Source: Bacteroides finegoldii DSM 17565 (GTDB taxonomy: Bacteria; Bacteroidota; Bacteroidia; Bacteroidales; Bacteroidaceae). Taken from it: a DNA stretch of 64,000 nt. Numbering within the stretch: position 1 is the stretch's first letter; each line of letters begins with the position of its first letter. The notes beneath the pieces are model-generated. The model searched no databases. It was not told where the DNA came from and saw nothing but the letters and a program-made list of their open reading frames with translations. The stretch covers positions 1 to 64,000 of the forward strand of contig NZ_GG688324.1 of the NCBI RefSeq assembly GCF_000156195.1, read 5' to 3'. Below, one piece after another: positions 34,384-44,949 of the stretch. Made by a program: the position numbers and the translations under genes.

Positions 34384-35868
34384 TTATCTATCCCCCATTA
34401 GTTTCAAATTATTAGTTCTATAAGTTGCAGAAAATAAATCAGCTTCTTTGTATTTATATCTATTAGAATCAAAATATACCGCGAAATCCTGCATTAATTT
34501 TTTTGAATATTCTGTAAGGTACAGGTTTGTGCCATTAAATGTATTTGAGCCAGAAACAGTTATGTATTTCTTATCTTTAGCATTTTGAATTAGATAGAAA
34601 CCATCTTCTTGTAAGTTGAATATCCAACATTGTACATCATCTTTCTTTTCTGGATTCAGGCGCAAAGTGCCATACATTGATTCTAAATATTTTCCGGTTT
34701 TAATATCCTTTAATTTATATACATTCGGATTTTGAGTTTTGATAAACTCAAAATTTATGTTGATCTCATCGTCATCATCAGCTATGCTAAATCCATTAAC
34801 AGGTTTTGAAATCAGACGATCGGATGTTTTTTCTAATAATGCGTATATATTGCCGGATATAATACTTTCTGCTCGTTTATAACGGTACATGTTATCAAAT
34901 ACACTTAAATTCCAGTTGTCATACCATTTAACTATAGGATATCCGGAACGCATACTAATAGGCAACCATACAAGATGTGACTTTTCCGGACTATTTCGAT
35001 TCCAGCGATCTCCCATGTAGATATATGCTTTTTCTTTGTTGGGTAATTGGAAGACATAATTGCTTTGTGAGTTGTATGTGACTTGCTTTAGTTTGTCAAC
35101 AGCAAAGTTTGCTCCTGTACTCCATTCACCTAAAATATTAAAAGTATAGGCGGTTCTTCCCGGATTAGGATCCCAACCTGTGCACCCGGAGAATACTCCA
35201 TAATAAATATCTCCTACCTTAAAAATGGCAGGTGCTTCATATTTAAGTTCTTTTAGAATCTTGGTTTCAGTGGAAGTAGGTTCCAGAAAATCATCTTTAA
35301 GTAGAGAGATATTTATATTAGTATTCATATCTGTTGAACAGAAGTGGTATGCTTTTCCATCTGTGTCTACGAATAAAGTCTGATCACGTGATTCATTTTT
35401 ATTAGGGCGGAAAGTTTTATATAATTTATAAGGACCTTCTATTTTATCGCTAGTGGCTACGCAAACCCGTGCTGCGCTATAATCACCATTGTTTGCTTCC
35501 CAATGACTCCACATCACCCATTTTTTTGTTTTAGGATTATAGATTACCTTGGGGCGTTCGAACAGACGTCCGTGTGATATGTCGTTCAAATCGTCTTTGG
35601 GTTCTCCCGTAGTTTTTAAAGAAAGGCCAAGGCGTTTCCAATTATATAAGTCTTTAGACTGGTAACAACTTACTCCATTTGATATGAAACCGGTTCGGTC
35701 TTCTCCAAATAAATAATAAATTCCATTTTCAAAGACAACGCATCCTCCATGGGCATTGATTTGTTCTCCATCTATATCATTCCACAAAATACCCGGATTA
35801 ATCTGGGTATTTTGTGAAAATGTTAAAATGGATGAGATAATAAAGCTGATAAATAAAATGATTCTCAT
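34384..35868 (-). CDS. GH43 exo-beta-1,3-galactanase-type enzyme with ricin-like domain
   Basis: 494 residues, signal peptide MRIILFISFIISSILTFSQ. The propeller carries INAHGGCVVFENGIYYLFGEDR and SCYQSKDLYNW. The probable catalytic set is Glu104 (ERPKVIY), Glu211 (EAPAIF) and Gln268 (TYNSQ). About 360-465 is a beta-trefoil (ricin B/CBM13-like) domain (YKLKDIKTGKYLESMYG, QCWIFNLQEDGFYLIQNAKDKKYI). This is the domain order of known GH43_24-CBM13 galactanases. It would cut galactose from beta-1,3-galactan ends in the periplasm or at the surface. Starts seven bases after the stop of the gene upstream. Confidence 0.85.
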   Translation of the reverse strand: MRIILFISFIISSILTFSQNTQINPGILWNDIDGEQINAHGGCVVFENGIYYLFGEDRTGFISNGVSCYQSKDLYNWKRLGLSLKTTGEPKDDLNDISHGRLFERPKVIYNPKTKKWVMWSHWEANNGDYSAARVCVATSDKIEGPYKLYKTFRPNKNESRDQTLFVDTDGKAYHFCSTDMNTNINISLLKDDFLEPTSTETKILKELKYEAPAIFKVGDIYYGVFSGCTGWDPNPGRTAYTFNILGEWSTGANFAVDKLKQVTYNSQSNYVFQLPNKEKAYIYMGDRWNRNSPEKSHLVWLPISMRSGYPIVKWYDNWNLSVFDNMYRYKRAESIISGNIYALLEKTSDRLISKPVNGFSIADDDDEININFEFIKTQNPNVYKLKDIKTGKYLESMYGTLRLNPEKKDDVQCWIFNLQEDGFYLIQNAKDKKYITVSGSNTFNGTNLYLTEYSKKLMQDFAVYFDSNRYKYKEADLFSATYRTNNLKLMGDR

Positions 35869-35875
35869 GTTTTTA

Positions 35876-37333
35876 TTACTGATTCTTTATATTAATTGTT
35901 ATTTCAGGTTGTGTAGGGGCATAGGCACCGGATTCATCAATAGCGAAGTATTCTATATCTGCAGTGTTATCCACGAAACCAAATTTAGGTGAATAAGTGC
36001 GTGATACTCCAGTAAGTTTGGCATTGTCCACACAAACAGCGCTGATATCATTTCCCCAGCCTCCACGTCCTACAGTGAAAGATACACGTATCTGTTTGCA
36101 TGTGGCAGAAGTTGTATAGTCCATTGAATAAGTTTCCCAATTGTCACTAGCTATTTCAGTGATAACTTTTTTCTCTGGATCTTCGACTTCTTCTATAATC
36201 ATTTTACCTGTGAGTTTTCCTTCTTTCTTGGCTATTCCTCCCTTTAATAAGGCAGATAATGTGTAAGTTTCGTTAGGTGCAACATCTACCACTTGCATTA
36301 AAATACCATCACTCCAACCTGTTGCCCATTTGTAAGGTCTGATCTCAAAAATGTGGTTATCCAAATCCTGATTGTTATCTATTTCTTCTGGAAGAATCTG
36401 TTGTTCTGAATTCCAACGGTCACCAATAACGATATCCCATCCTTCAATTCTAGTAGCTAATTTCGTTTCTGGATTAATGTCAAATTCTCCTTCAAAGTTC
36501 GGATTCTTTAATAGATTCTCTACAGCTTCGCCAACTTCTCCTGCAAAATAGGGTTGTGGAGCATAGTCCATAATGCGAACAGAATCCACAGGAATTCCAT
36601 CTCTATAGATAAAGGCGCGATTGTCTGGCGTTATGGCAAAGCGATAAGTGTGTGCTTGGCCATCATGATTATAGAACTTACCTTTTCCTCCTGTTTTCCC
36701 ATTTGTAGCCGGATTGTTGATCTCTTTTTTATATGCATTAAACAATCCGATTTCATTAGAGGTGATATATGCTTTAAATCCATAACCTTTTTCATTTACG
36801 AAATAAGGATAAAAACTTTTCTCCGAATCATCTGTTTTTATTCTGAATTCAATTGTATATCCTTTAGTGTTGGGAGTAAATTTTTTAGTGAATTCTGTAT
36901 CATTTCCTTTCATATAAACAGGAGATGCAGCAATCTCTTTTACAGGAAGCTCCGTTCCATATCCTTTTACACTTACATAAGAACGGGTATCTCTGCTTCT
37001 TAGAATGATTTTTCCTTCAGTCAGTATTTTAGTACTGTTCAGGGTTACGGTTACTTTTTGTTTTCCTGAGTTGGCTGGTATTATAGTTGGAGTTACAGTA
37101 AATCCATTCGGAGCAGTAATCGTTATTTCTTTTCCGGGTAATGCTTTAGAATCTACAAAGAAGGAAGATGACTCATTTGTACCATTGATTGTTAATGATG
37201 GCAGATGCTCATCTGTTGGTGTTTGTACTGTTTCTTTAGGTTCATCTTTAGGCTGAACTGCATAAGTGGCTGCTGTACTAATTACTAGTAATGCCATTGA
37301 TAGGAACATGATTTTTACATATCTCTTTTTCAT
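35876..37333 (-). CDS. Secreted beta-rich protein, likely glycan-binding
   Basis: 485 residues with signal peptide ending near ATYAVQ (about 26), no lipobox Cys. About 45-130 is an Ig-like domain (LTINGTNESSSF, GKQKVTVTLNSTKILTEGKIILRS). About 140-275 is a LamG/concanavalin-like fold (YTIEFRIKTDDSEKSFYPYFVNEKGYGFKAYI, AHTYRFAITPDNRAFIYRDGIPVDS). About 280-445 is a CBM-like jelly roll (NLLKNPNFEGEFD, WDIVIGDRWNSEQ, YTLSALLKGG). No catalytic motif is seen. First gene of the leftward GH43 operon, so a role in binding the polysaccharide target is inferred. Confidence 0.65.
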   Translation of the reverse strand: MKKRYVKIMFLSMALLVISTAATYAVQPKDEPKETVQTPTDEHLPSLTINGTNESSSFFVDSKALPGKEITITAPNGFTVTPTIIPANSGKQKVTVTLNSTKILTEGKIILRSRDTRSYVSVKGYGTELPVKEIAASPVYMKGNDTEFTKKFTPNTKGYTIEFRIKTDDSEKSFYPYFVNEKGYGFKAYITSNEIGLFNAYKKEINNPATNGKTGGKGKFYNHDGQAHTYRFAITPDNRAFIYRDGIPVDSVRIMDYAPQPYFAGEVGEAVENLLKNPNFEGEFDINPETKLATRIEGWDIVIGDRWNSEQQILPEEIDNNQDLDNHIFEIRPYKWATGWSDGILMQVVDVAPNETYTLSALLKGGIAKKEGKLTGKMIIEEVEDPEKKVITEIASDNWETYSMDYTTSATCKQIRVSFTVGRGGWGNDISAVCVDNAKLTGVSRTYSPKFGFVDNTADIEYFAIDESGAYAPTQPEITINIKNQ

Positions 37334-37638
37334 GATACAGAAATGTTTTATAAGTTAATTGTTTAATGATTGAATTTTTGTTCAAAACGCCATTTATTTA
37401 TTTTTCGTTTGCAAAATTGCAGAATCCTATTTAATTAGGAGTACTATAATAAGTCAAATGCGTTTAATTTTGAATTATCTATTTGATAAAGGGCAAAAAT
37501 CGTTCAGAAAGGTTTAAAAATCGACCACATGTATCTTTGTTAGCCTTTTATTAGTATATTTTAAGAGATTTGAGTATCGTTAAAAGCTTCTTTTGTTTAA
37601 TATTGCATCAGAAATACATCTTTATACTGAGTGTTACT
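37334..37638. other. Divergent intergenic region between GH43 operon and HTCS
   Basis: 305 bases, AT-rich. It holds the HTCS -7 element (37532-37539) and a near -7 element for the leftward gene (CAATTTTG on the minus strand, 37412-37419). A TTG at 37570 opens a longer frame for the HTCS, but the ATG at 37639 fits better with the signal peptide. Confidence 0.5.
37532..37539 (+). promoter_or_regulatory. -7 element of the HTCS gene
   Basis: TATCTTTG fits TAnnTTTG, 99 bases before the chosen ATG, which leaves a leader of about 90 bases. Confidence 0.5.
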
Positions 37639-40600
37639 ATGAAACACAAAATGAAATTATATATAATACTTGTTTTTATTCAAATGCTCTCATGTGCTTT
37701 TGCACAACAAATGTCGGTGACTACTCTTCCATTAAATAATTATTTGCCTTCTAGTACTGTATTACGGGTTCATTGTGACCGAGAAGGTTTTTTGTGGTTG
37801 GGAACTAAAGATGGCCTATGTCGTTACGATGGTTATCGGGTATTAGTCTTTCGTTCCGGATTAAAGACTCCGGATCTTTTAACGAATAATGAAATTACTT
37901 GTATTACAGAGAATAGGAATGGGTATTTATTTATAGGTACTAAAAAAGGGATTAATATTCTGAATAAGAGAACTTATCAAATAACTCCAGTTGAACATAA
38001 TGAATTGAAGGATCAAGAAATTAGAACAATGATTGTAGATAGTGAAGGGTGGATTTGGATTGGAACATTGACATCTGTATTTCGTTGCTCTGCCGATTTT
38101 TCTTTTTGTAAAAGATATGATTCTGCTTTACCTGTTACTAGCGTGAATTCTATATATGAAGATGCTGATAAAAAAATTTGGGTAACTTTATGGGAGAGGG
38201 GATTACACCGATATGATTCGAAAAAGGATACATTTGTTGCTATGCCTCAGATCGGAACATTAAATAACCCGTTTAGAGTTTTTCAGGATGATAAGAAACA
38301 GCATTGGATATTGACTTGGGAAAGTGGAATTTTTTTGTTTAATCCTGAAGAAAAACAGGATTTGATGTATAGGCATGTAGATATAAAAAGTGATGAGCAT
38401 TGGGATGAAAGTGGTTGTTTTAGTATAACTCAAGATGATAAGTATGGGTATATATGGATTGTATCTACACAAGGTCTTTATGCTCTTCAAAAACGTCCGG
38501 GAGACGTGATAAATAGTGTTGATATATCTTCTATATCTTCTAAATTGAATAATATTTTTAGTGAGATAGTAAAAGATAAATCTGGTAATTTATGGATTGC
38601 AGCTTTTAACGAAGGATTGTCCATGATTGATTTAAATAAACCTTTAATTCAAAACTATTCTTTTCCTTCTATTCGTGAAAAAACTGGTTTTATCACAAAT
38701 ATAAAAAATATTTATGAAGATGGTGATGGTGATCTGTGGATTGACCAAAATCGTTGGGGAGTAGGGATCTTCAATCCTGGAACAAATAAACTTCAACTTT
38801 ATACAGATATTCCTTCTTTGAAAAATGTGCCCAATTTGAGAAATATTAGTTGTATCATATCTGTTCCATTATTGAATGAAATTTGGTTGGGATCTGAATA
38901 TTATCCGGAAATTTATAGAGTGAAAAAAGAAAAGGATAGGATAGAACTATTAGGGACCTTAAATTTGAGTAACTATGCAGATAATCCGGGATTTCCACGC
39001 ATTTTTTATGAAGACAGCAAACATAATCTTTGGGTTGTAACAACTAAAGGTATTTTGGTTAAACCAGAAAAAGAGAAAAATCTTCAAGATACAAAATTTC
39101 CGTCAATGGATATAACTGGGATTGGGGAAGGCAAAGACGGAACTTTATGGATTGGTACAAGAAAACAAGGTGTATATAATGCTATAGTGTCTTCTAATCT
39201 GACATTTGAAAAGAAAGGTTTAAAAAATCTGACTACTCAAACAGATAAATTGGTTAGTGATAACATAGGAGCAATTTGTATAGATGATAATGGCTTGGTG
39301 TGGATGGGGAGTCTGGATGGTGATGTGTTTACATATGATCCTCGGACGAAGAAAGTTGAAAACTTATCCAATATGTTTGATATGCTCGAAGAAGGTATTT
39401 TTAATATTATAACAGATCAGTTAGGGCATATTTGGATTTCTACCAATAAACGAGTTATTGAGTATGATCCTAAAAATGGTGGTATTATGGATTACTCAAC
39501 AATGGATGATGTAATGGTAAACTCATTTATGCCTAATTCTTATTTGAAAACTCGTTCTGGAAAAATTCTTTATGGAGGAAATAAAGGGATTTCGGTATTT
39601 ACTCCTTATGAACATTTGTCTGATAATCCTCGTAGAATTAGAGCAATGGTGGCAGATGTGAAGATAGATGGTGTCTCCAGTCTTTTGGAAAAGGATAATC
39701 AACGTTTCAATTTGAGGAGCCAGACTATTTCTTTCGATGCGGGAGATAAGAATATTGAGATAGATTTTTCTTCCTTAAACTATGCATTTCCAGATAAAAT
39801 TAAGTATGCATATAAGATGGAGGGGGTTGATGATGATTGGGTGTATGTTAGAGGCGACCGTCAGTTTGCATTCTATAATCAGCTTCCTAAAGGTAAACGG
39901 ACATTTTATTTGAAGACAACAGATACAAATGGATTGTGGAGCAATTATATTGCAGAAATTCAAGTATCTAAGGAACCTGCGTTTTATGAAACTTGGTGGG
40001 CTTATATGTTCTACGTTGTGTTGGTTATTTTATCTTTATATCTTTTTTTTCGAAGAATGAAGAGACGTTTACAATTACGTCATGAGCTAAGGATAGCACA
40101 AATCGACCGAGAAAAATCAGAAGAACTGGTTCAGACTAAATTACGTTATTTCACAAATATCTCACACGATTTATTGACTCCGCTTACTATCATTACATGT
40201 TTGATTGATGATGCAGAGATGACGAATGGTAGTCGAATCTCTCAATTAAGTATGATCCGTTCCAATGTGAACAAATTGCGAAGATTATTGCAGCAGATTC
40301 TGGATTTTCGTAAGGTGGAAAGTGGAAACATGAAGTTATCTGTTTCGAAAAGTGATATTGTTTCATTTATAGATGATGTATGCAAGGTTAATTTTGCGCC
40401 ATTAATAAGGAAAAAAAGTCAAACATTTATTTTTTCTACAGAAGACAAACATTTAATAGCTTATTTTGATAGAGATAAGATCGATAAAATTGTATCTAAT
40501 TTATTGTCTAATGCTTGTAAATATACAAGTGAGGGTGGGGAAATAAAATTAATAATGAAATCCTATCAGGAAGCTGAACACACTCATTTACGTATTCAAG

Positions 40601-41685
40601 TTGTTGACACAGGTGAGGGTATTGCTCCTGGTGATTTGGAAAATATCTTTAAAAGGTTTTATACAGCACATAAAGGAGACGAAAGTGAATCTAATGGGAT
40701 TGGATTATCATTAACAAAAGATTTGGTTGAATTGCATCATGGAACGATAGAGGTAGAAAGCGAACTAACTAAAGGTAGTACTTTTACTATATATTTTCCT
40801 ATTGATAAAGACAGTTATCAAGAAAATGAGTTGATAACAGGAGAAACTCCGGTTAATGATAAAAAGGCGGCTATGATTTTTGAGCATGAGGACTTAGAAA
40901 AGCCAGGAGTAGTCGAAGATGTACAAGTCAATGACAATCATTTATTATTGGTTGAAGACAATGAAGAATTATTGTACCTTATGGAGAAAATTTTATCCAG
41001 ACAATACCATGTTCTCGTTGCAAAAAATGGGCTGGAGGCTTTGGATATAATAAAGGATAATGAAATAGATATTATCATAAGTGATGTGATGATGCCTGAA
41101 ATGGATGGCTTGGAATTATGTCGTAACATAAAATCTAATTTGGAAACCAGTCATATTCCTGTTATTTTGTTAACGGCTAAAAATACGGCGGAAGATCGTA
41201 TTGAGTGTTACAATGCAGGAGCAGATGGATATATATCCAAGCCGTTTGAATTAAAAATACTGGAAGCTCGTATTAATAATTTTATAATTTATAAAAAAAG
41301 TAAGCAAGAGGAATTTCGCACTAATGTAGAAGTCGATATTGATTCTTTGGAGACTTCTTCCATTGATAAAGATTTTCTTGATAAGGTTGTTTCTGTTATA
41401 GAATCTAATATGGTAAAGGGAGATTTTGATGTTGTTCAGTTAGCGGATGCTTTGGCTGTATCCAAATCTACGCTTTATAGAAAGATGAAAATAGCGACAG
41501 GATTGTCACCGATTGAGTTTATTCGGAACATAAGATTAAAGTATGGTAGCCAATTATTGAAAAACAAATCAATGTCTATTGCAGAGGTTGCTTATGAATG
41601 TGGTTTTTCTAATCCAAAATACTTCGCAACTTGTTTTAAGGAAGATTTTGGTGTAACTCCCAAAGAATATCAAAAGTCTTGTTAG
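37639..41685 (+). CDS. Hybrid two-component system sensor-regulator (HTCS)
   Basis: 1348 residues from MKHKMKLYIILVF. Order: signal peptide (ends near CAFAQ), two seven-bladed Reg_prop propellers (about 40-690; repeated LWLGTKDGL, WIWIGTL, LWIGTRKQG), Y_Y_Y domain (about 705-780), one membrane segment (about 785-803), HisKA with His843 (ISHDLLTPL), HATPase (NLLSNACKYTS, GIGLSL), receiver domain with Asp1149 (ISDVMMP) and C-terminal AraC-type helix-turn-helix (about 1245-1348). Such proteins bind an oligosaccharide in the periplasm and switch on the neighbouring PUL. Placed between the GH43 operons and the SusC/SusD operon, it is the likely activator of both. Confidence 0.95.
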   Translation: MKHKMKLYIILVFIQMLSCAFAQQMSVTTLPLNNYLPSSTVLRVHCDREGFLWLGTKDGLCRYDGYRVLVFRSGLKTPDLLTNNEITCITENRNGYLFIGTKKGINILNKRTYQITPVEHNELKDQEIRTMIVDSEGWIWIGTLTSVFRCSADFSFCKRYDSALPVTSVNSIYEDADKKIWVTLWERGLHRYDSKKDTFVAMPQIGTLNNPFRVFQDDKKQHWILTWESGIFLFNPEEKQDLMYRHVDIKSDEHWDESGCFSITQDDKYGYIWIVSTQGLYALQKRPGDVINSVDISSISSKLNNIFSEIVKDKSGNLWIAAFNEGLSMIDLNKPLIQNYSFPSIREKTGFITNIKNIYEDGDGDLWIDQNRWGVGIFNPGTNKLQLYTDIPSLKNVPNLRNISCIISVPLLNEIWLGSEYYPEIYRVKKEKDRIELLGTLNLSNYADNPGFPRIFYEDSKHNLWVVTTKGILVKPEKEKNLQDTKFPSMDITGIGEGKDGTLWIGTRKQGVYNAIVSSNLTFEKKGLKNLTTQTDKLVSDNIGAICIDDNGLVWMGSLDGDVFTYDPRTKKVENLSNMFDMLEEGIFNIITDQLGHIWISTNKRVIEYDPKNGGIMDYSTMDDVMVNSFMPNSYLKTRSGKILYGGNKGISVFTPYEHLSDNPRRIRAMVADVKIDGVSSLLEKDNQRFNLRSQTISFDAGDKNIEIDFSSLNYAFPDKIKYAYKMEGVDDDWVYVRGDRQFAFYNQLPKGKRTFYLKTTDTNGLWSNYIAEIQVSKEPAFYETWWAYMFYVVLVILSLYLFFRRMKRRLQLRHELRIAQIDREKSEELVQTKLRYFTNISHDLLTPLTIITCLIDDAEMTNGSRISQLSMIRSNVNKLRRLLQQILDFRKVESGNMKLSVSKSDIVSFIDDVCKVNFAPLIRKKSQTFIFSTEDKHLIAYFDRDKIDKIVSNLLSNACKYTSEGGEIKLIMKSYQEAEHTHLRIQVVDTGEGIAPGDLENIFKRFYTAHKGDESESNGIGLSLTKDLVELHHGTIEVESELTKGSTFTIYFPIDKDSYQENELITGETPVNDKKAAMIFEHEDLEKPGVVEDVQVNDNHLLLVEDNEELLYLMEKILSRQYHVLVAKNGLEALDIIKDNEIDIIISDVMMPEMDGLELCRNIKSNLETSHIPVILLTAKNTAEDRIECYNAGADGYISKPFELKILEARINNFIIYKKSKQEEFRTNVEVDIDSLETSSIDKDFLDKVVSVIESNMVKGDFDVVQLADALAVSKSTLYRKMKIATGLSPIEFIRNIRLKYGSQLLKNKSMSIAEVAYECGFSNPKYFATCFKEDFGVTPKEYQKSC

Positions 41686-41891
41686 AATAGAAAATGTATG
41701 AGTCTATAAGGATAGGTACGTATCTTAATGTAAGGTGTGTACCTTTCTATATATAAGTTTCTTTTATACCCTCTGCATGATTTCTGGACTAATGTTGCAT
41801 GATTTTTAAACCTATTATAAATTATGGCAATTATGATTCAAAATTGTACGTTTCTGAATGATTATAGGACTTCTTTTTATTGGATAACTCG

Positions 41892-41899
41892 CACTTTTG
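41892..41899 (+). promoter_or_regulatory. Possible -7 element of the SusC/SusD operon
   Basis: CACTTTTG differs from TAnnTTTG at one base and lies 60 bases before the first SusC gene. A weak -7 would suit a promoter that depends on the HTCS activator. Confidence 0.35.
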
Positions 41900-41959
41900 T
41901 ACTGCAATTAATGCATAACTAATACTTATATGATCTAAAAAACTTATAAATCTAATAGC

Positions 41960-44932
41960 ATGGTGGTAACTTTACCTGATTTTTCTTTGCAAAAGCCTTT
42001 TTGCCGTTTACTTGTCGCTGTAGGCTTTTTAGGATTTGGTGGGACAATAGCATCCAAGTCAAATACTCCTCCTGAGAATTCTGATTCTTTGGGAGTCTAT
42101 AGAAAAAGAAAGTTTTCAAGAAAAGAAAAATTACTTTTTAATGTAGGACCTCGTTTAGTTGTAAATCGGGGAATGGATTCTGATAAGACGAATGATACTG
42201 TCGATATTAAGAATTTGCAACGCTCTCAATTTCTCTCTATTCAACAGTTGCTTAAAGGAAATGCATCCGGTGTGTATACCCAGGAAAACAATGGTGAATC
42301 AGGGAGTATACAAAGCATGTTGATTAGGGGAATTTCATCTCCGATTTTTTCCAATAAAGATGTTTCGGGCGTTCAACCGGCTGTTTATGTAAATGGTATT
42401 CCGCTTTCTTTGGATCATCCGTATATGTATGATATAAAACAATACGATGTAAATCCTATTGGGAGTGCAACTAATATTCTAGCCGGATTGGATATGCAGG
42501 CCATTGAATCTATTGAAGTTATTAAAGATCCTCTGGCTTTAGCTAAATTAGGCCCTTTGGCAGCTAACGGTGCTATCTGGATTGTGACAAAAGATGGATA
42601 CTATGGTGGTAGCAATGTCTCTATTAATGCGTCTGGAGGAATTGTTTTTGCTCCTTCTAAAGTAAAAATGACTAATGGAGGATATGAAAGGGCATTTCGA
42701 CAAAAGTTTTATGATACTTATAAGATACCTGCTGAACAACAATATTATCCTTCTTATTTAGCAGATCCAAGAGAATCATCTTATTTTGGAGAACCAGACT
42801 GGGCTGATTCCTATTATAAATCTTCTCCTCTATATAATGTGAGCGCATCCATTGGAGGTGAAAACTCATTGGCTAATTATATATTTACATTAGGACTTAC
42901 CGAGGAGTCCGGAGTTATAAAAAATGTGGGAAATACCAAATATAACATTGGTTTTGCTTTGAATATAACTCCTATATCAGGTTTTACTGTGAGTACTTAT
43001 ATCAATGCGAATAGAATTGATCGTAAAAGAAACAAAAACTTCTTGGATCGTTTGACGGAGATGGAATATTTACCTGATTTGTCTACCCCAATTGCGCCTA
43101 GTGGTGGAGCCTATGAGCGTTTTCTTGGTTATGATAATTTGACCAAAGAAGAAAATCTGAACAATTTGTTGAATGGCTATTTATCTATGCGCTATATCAA
43201 AAATCGCTTTCATGTGAATGTTGGAGTTCTTCTGGATTATAATACTAATGTGCGTCATGTATTCTGGCCTTCTACCCTTATGGAGTCTGTCAGTTTTGTT
43301 TCTGATTATTCAGGATACAACAGACGATTGATTGGTAACGCTTCAGCTGGATATTTATTTGATTTGACTCCTGCTCATGCATTAGATCTTCGTTGGGATG
43401 GTTCGATACAAAGTGATTACTATCATTATAATTATAGTAAGGGATATGATGGAGAAGACGATACAAAAACGACCAGTAACTCAGGAGGTTTTACAAGAGT
43501 TTATCGTTTTGCGGACCGATTGGAAACACGGTTGGTTTCTACTTCATTTGCTTTGGATTATAATTTTAAAAAGCTTTTATATGCAAGTGCATTAATAAGA
43601 TACGATGGTGCTTCTAATGTTCAGTTGGATAAACGCTGGTTGTTTTCTCCTGCTTTTTCTTTAGGATGGGACTTGAGAAAACAATTTTTTAATAATTCAA
43701 CTCTTTTTTCTAAACTGTCATTAAAAGCTTCATGGGCACGCTTAGGGCATCTAGTACAATCAGACAGATTTACATTAGGTCCCAACTATGTTTCGTCAGA
43801 GTTGGGATGGAGTGGACAATCAATGATATCTTCTTCCAATGGTTTTGCAACAGTAACTCGTCCTTATTCAATAGGCTGGGTAGATTATGGTATGGGATGG
43901 CCTTATTCGGATAAATTAGGTATTGATTTGAATGCCTCTTTCTTAAATAACCGTGTTAATATCGGGCTTAGTTTTTATGAAAACCGGGAAAAAGATATTA
44001 TTCTTCAGATGCCTGTATATCAAGAGTTTGGATATAAATACAGGTTTGTTAATGGAATGGAAATATCCAATAGAGGTGCCGAAATGAACGTATCGGTTTC
44101 TCCGCTTGCTATAAATGATCCGAATCGTTTAAGTTGGGATATTTCTTTGAATATGAGTTTCAACCAGAATGAGTTGAAAAAACTACCTTCAGGATTGAAT
44201 GAAGTTGTTACCAATAGTCGTAAATTTGAAGTAGGCAAGTCGGTTGATGCTTTCTGGATTTATCAGAATAATGGGATCTATGCTGATAACAGTGAGGTTC
44301 CGGTTAAGGATGGTAAACCGTTGAGTATAAATGGAGTTCCCTTCCAAAAAGGTGATCCGAAGTGGACAGATGTTAATGGAGATAATATAATTGATGATAA
44401 TGACCGAGTGTTGAAAGGTCATGCACTTCCTCGGTTTACAGGAGGATTAACTAATCAATTTAAATATAAACAGTTTGATTTTAGCTTTCATTGTTTTTTT
44501 GCTTTGGGGCATAGCGCACTGAATGTCAGAGATCAACAGCGTTATGATTTTATGACATTAGATCGTACGAAGTCCATCCGTTCTGTAAAAGAAATATTCT
44601 TTTGGCAAGAATTGCCGAATCAGAAAGATGATTATCCTATCTATAATCCGTTGAGTAAAGTGCATCCATATAGAGCAGAGCAAGATTTATTCTTAGAAAA
44701 ACTTTCATATTTAAAATTGAGAAATGTGACTGTAGGCTATACTCTTCCATTAAAAGGAGAAAAGAACCGGATAGTCAAAAGTCTTTATTTCTACTTGACA
44801 GCCAACAATTTGTTTACTATTACAGGTTTCTCTGGCAACGACCCTGAATTAGTTGGTTTCAATGGCAATTATGATGGCTACTCTATGCCTATTCCTCGTT
44901 CTGCATCCTTAGGCTTACGTTTCAAATTTTAA
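41960..44932 (+). CDS. SusC/RagA-like TonB-dependent transporter, first copy
   Basis: 990 residues. Plug domain at about 75-225 (LRGISS-like LIRGISSP, VQPAVYVNGIPLS, IESIEVIKDPLALAKLGPLAANGAIWIVTKDG), then the beta-barrel, ending in the aromatic SLGLRFKF. It imports oligosaccharide across the outer membrane with TonB energy. Unusual: it lacks the N-terminal carboxypeptidase-regulatory-like domain and a clear TonB box, and has instead about 50 basic residues (YRKRKFSRKEKLLFN) after the signal. First gene of a large rightward operon; SusD follows after 17 bases. In-frame stops upstream exclude a longer start. Confidence 0.9.
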   Translation: MVVTLPDFSLQKPFCRLLVAVGFLGFGGTIASKSNTPPENSDSLGVYRKRKFSRKEKLLFNVGPRLVVNRGMDSDKTNDTVDIKNLQRSQFLSIQQLLKGNASGVYTQENNGESGSIQSMLIRGISSPIFSNKDVSGVQPAVYVNGIPLSLDHPYMYDIKQYDVNPIGSATNILAGLDMQAIESIEVIKDPLALAKLGPLAANGAIWIVTKDGYYGGSNVSINASGGIVFAPSKVKMTNGGYERAFRQKFYDTYKIPAEQQYYPSYLADPRESSYFGEPDWADSYYKSSPLYNVSASIGGENSLANYIFTLGLTEESGVIKNVGNTKYNIGFALNITPISGFTVSTYINANRIDRKRNKNFLDRLTEMEYLPDLSTPIAPSGGAYERFLGYDNLTKEENLNNLLNGYLSMRYIKNRFHVNVGVLLDYNTNVRHVFWPSTLMESVSFVSDYSGYNRRLIGNASAGYLFDLTPAHALDLRWDGSIQSDYYHYNYSKGYDGEDDTKTTSNSGGFTRVYRFADRLETRLVSTSFALDYNFKKLLYASALIRYDGASNVQLDKRWLFSPAFSLGWDLRKQFFNNSTLFSKLSLKASWARLGHLVQSDRFTLGPNYVSSELGWSGQSMISSSNGFATVTRPYSIGWVDYGMGWPYSDKLGIDLNASFLNNRVNIGLSFYENREKDIILQMPVYQEFGYKYRFVNGMEISNRGAEMNVSVSPLAINDPNRLSWDISLNMSFNQNELKKLPSGLNEVVTNSRKFEVGKSVDAFWIYQNNGIYADNSEVPVKDGKPLSINGVPFQKGDPKWTDVNGDNIIDDNDRVLKGHALPRFTGGLTNQFKYKQFDFSFHCFFALGHSALNVRDQQRYDFMTLDRTKSIRSVKEIFFWQELPNQKDDYPIYNPLSKVHPYRAEQDLFLEKLSYLKLRNVTVGYTLPLKGEKNRIVKSLYFYLTANNLFTITGFSGNDPELVGFNGNYDGYSMPIPRSASLGLRFKF

Positions 44933-44949
44933 CCTCAAAATATAGTAAT

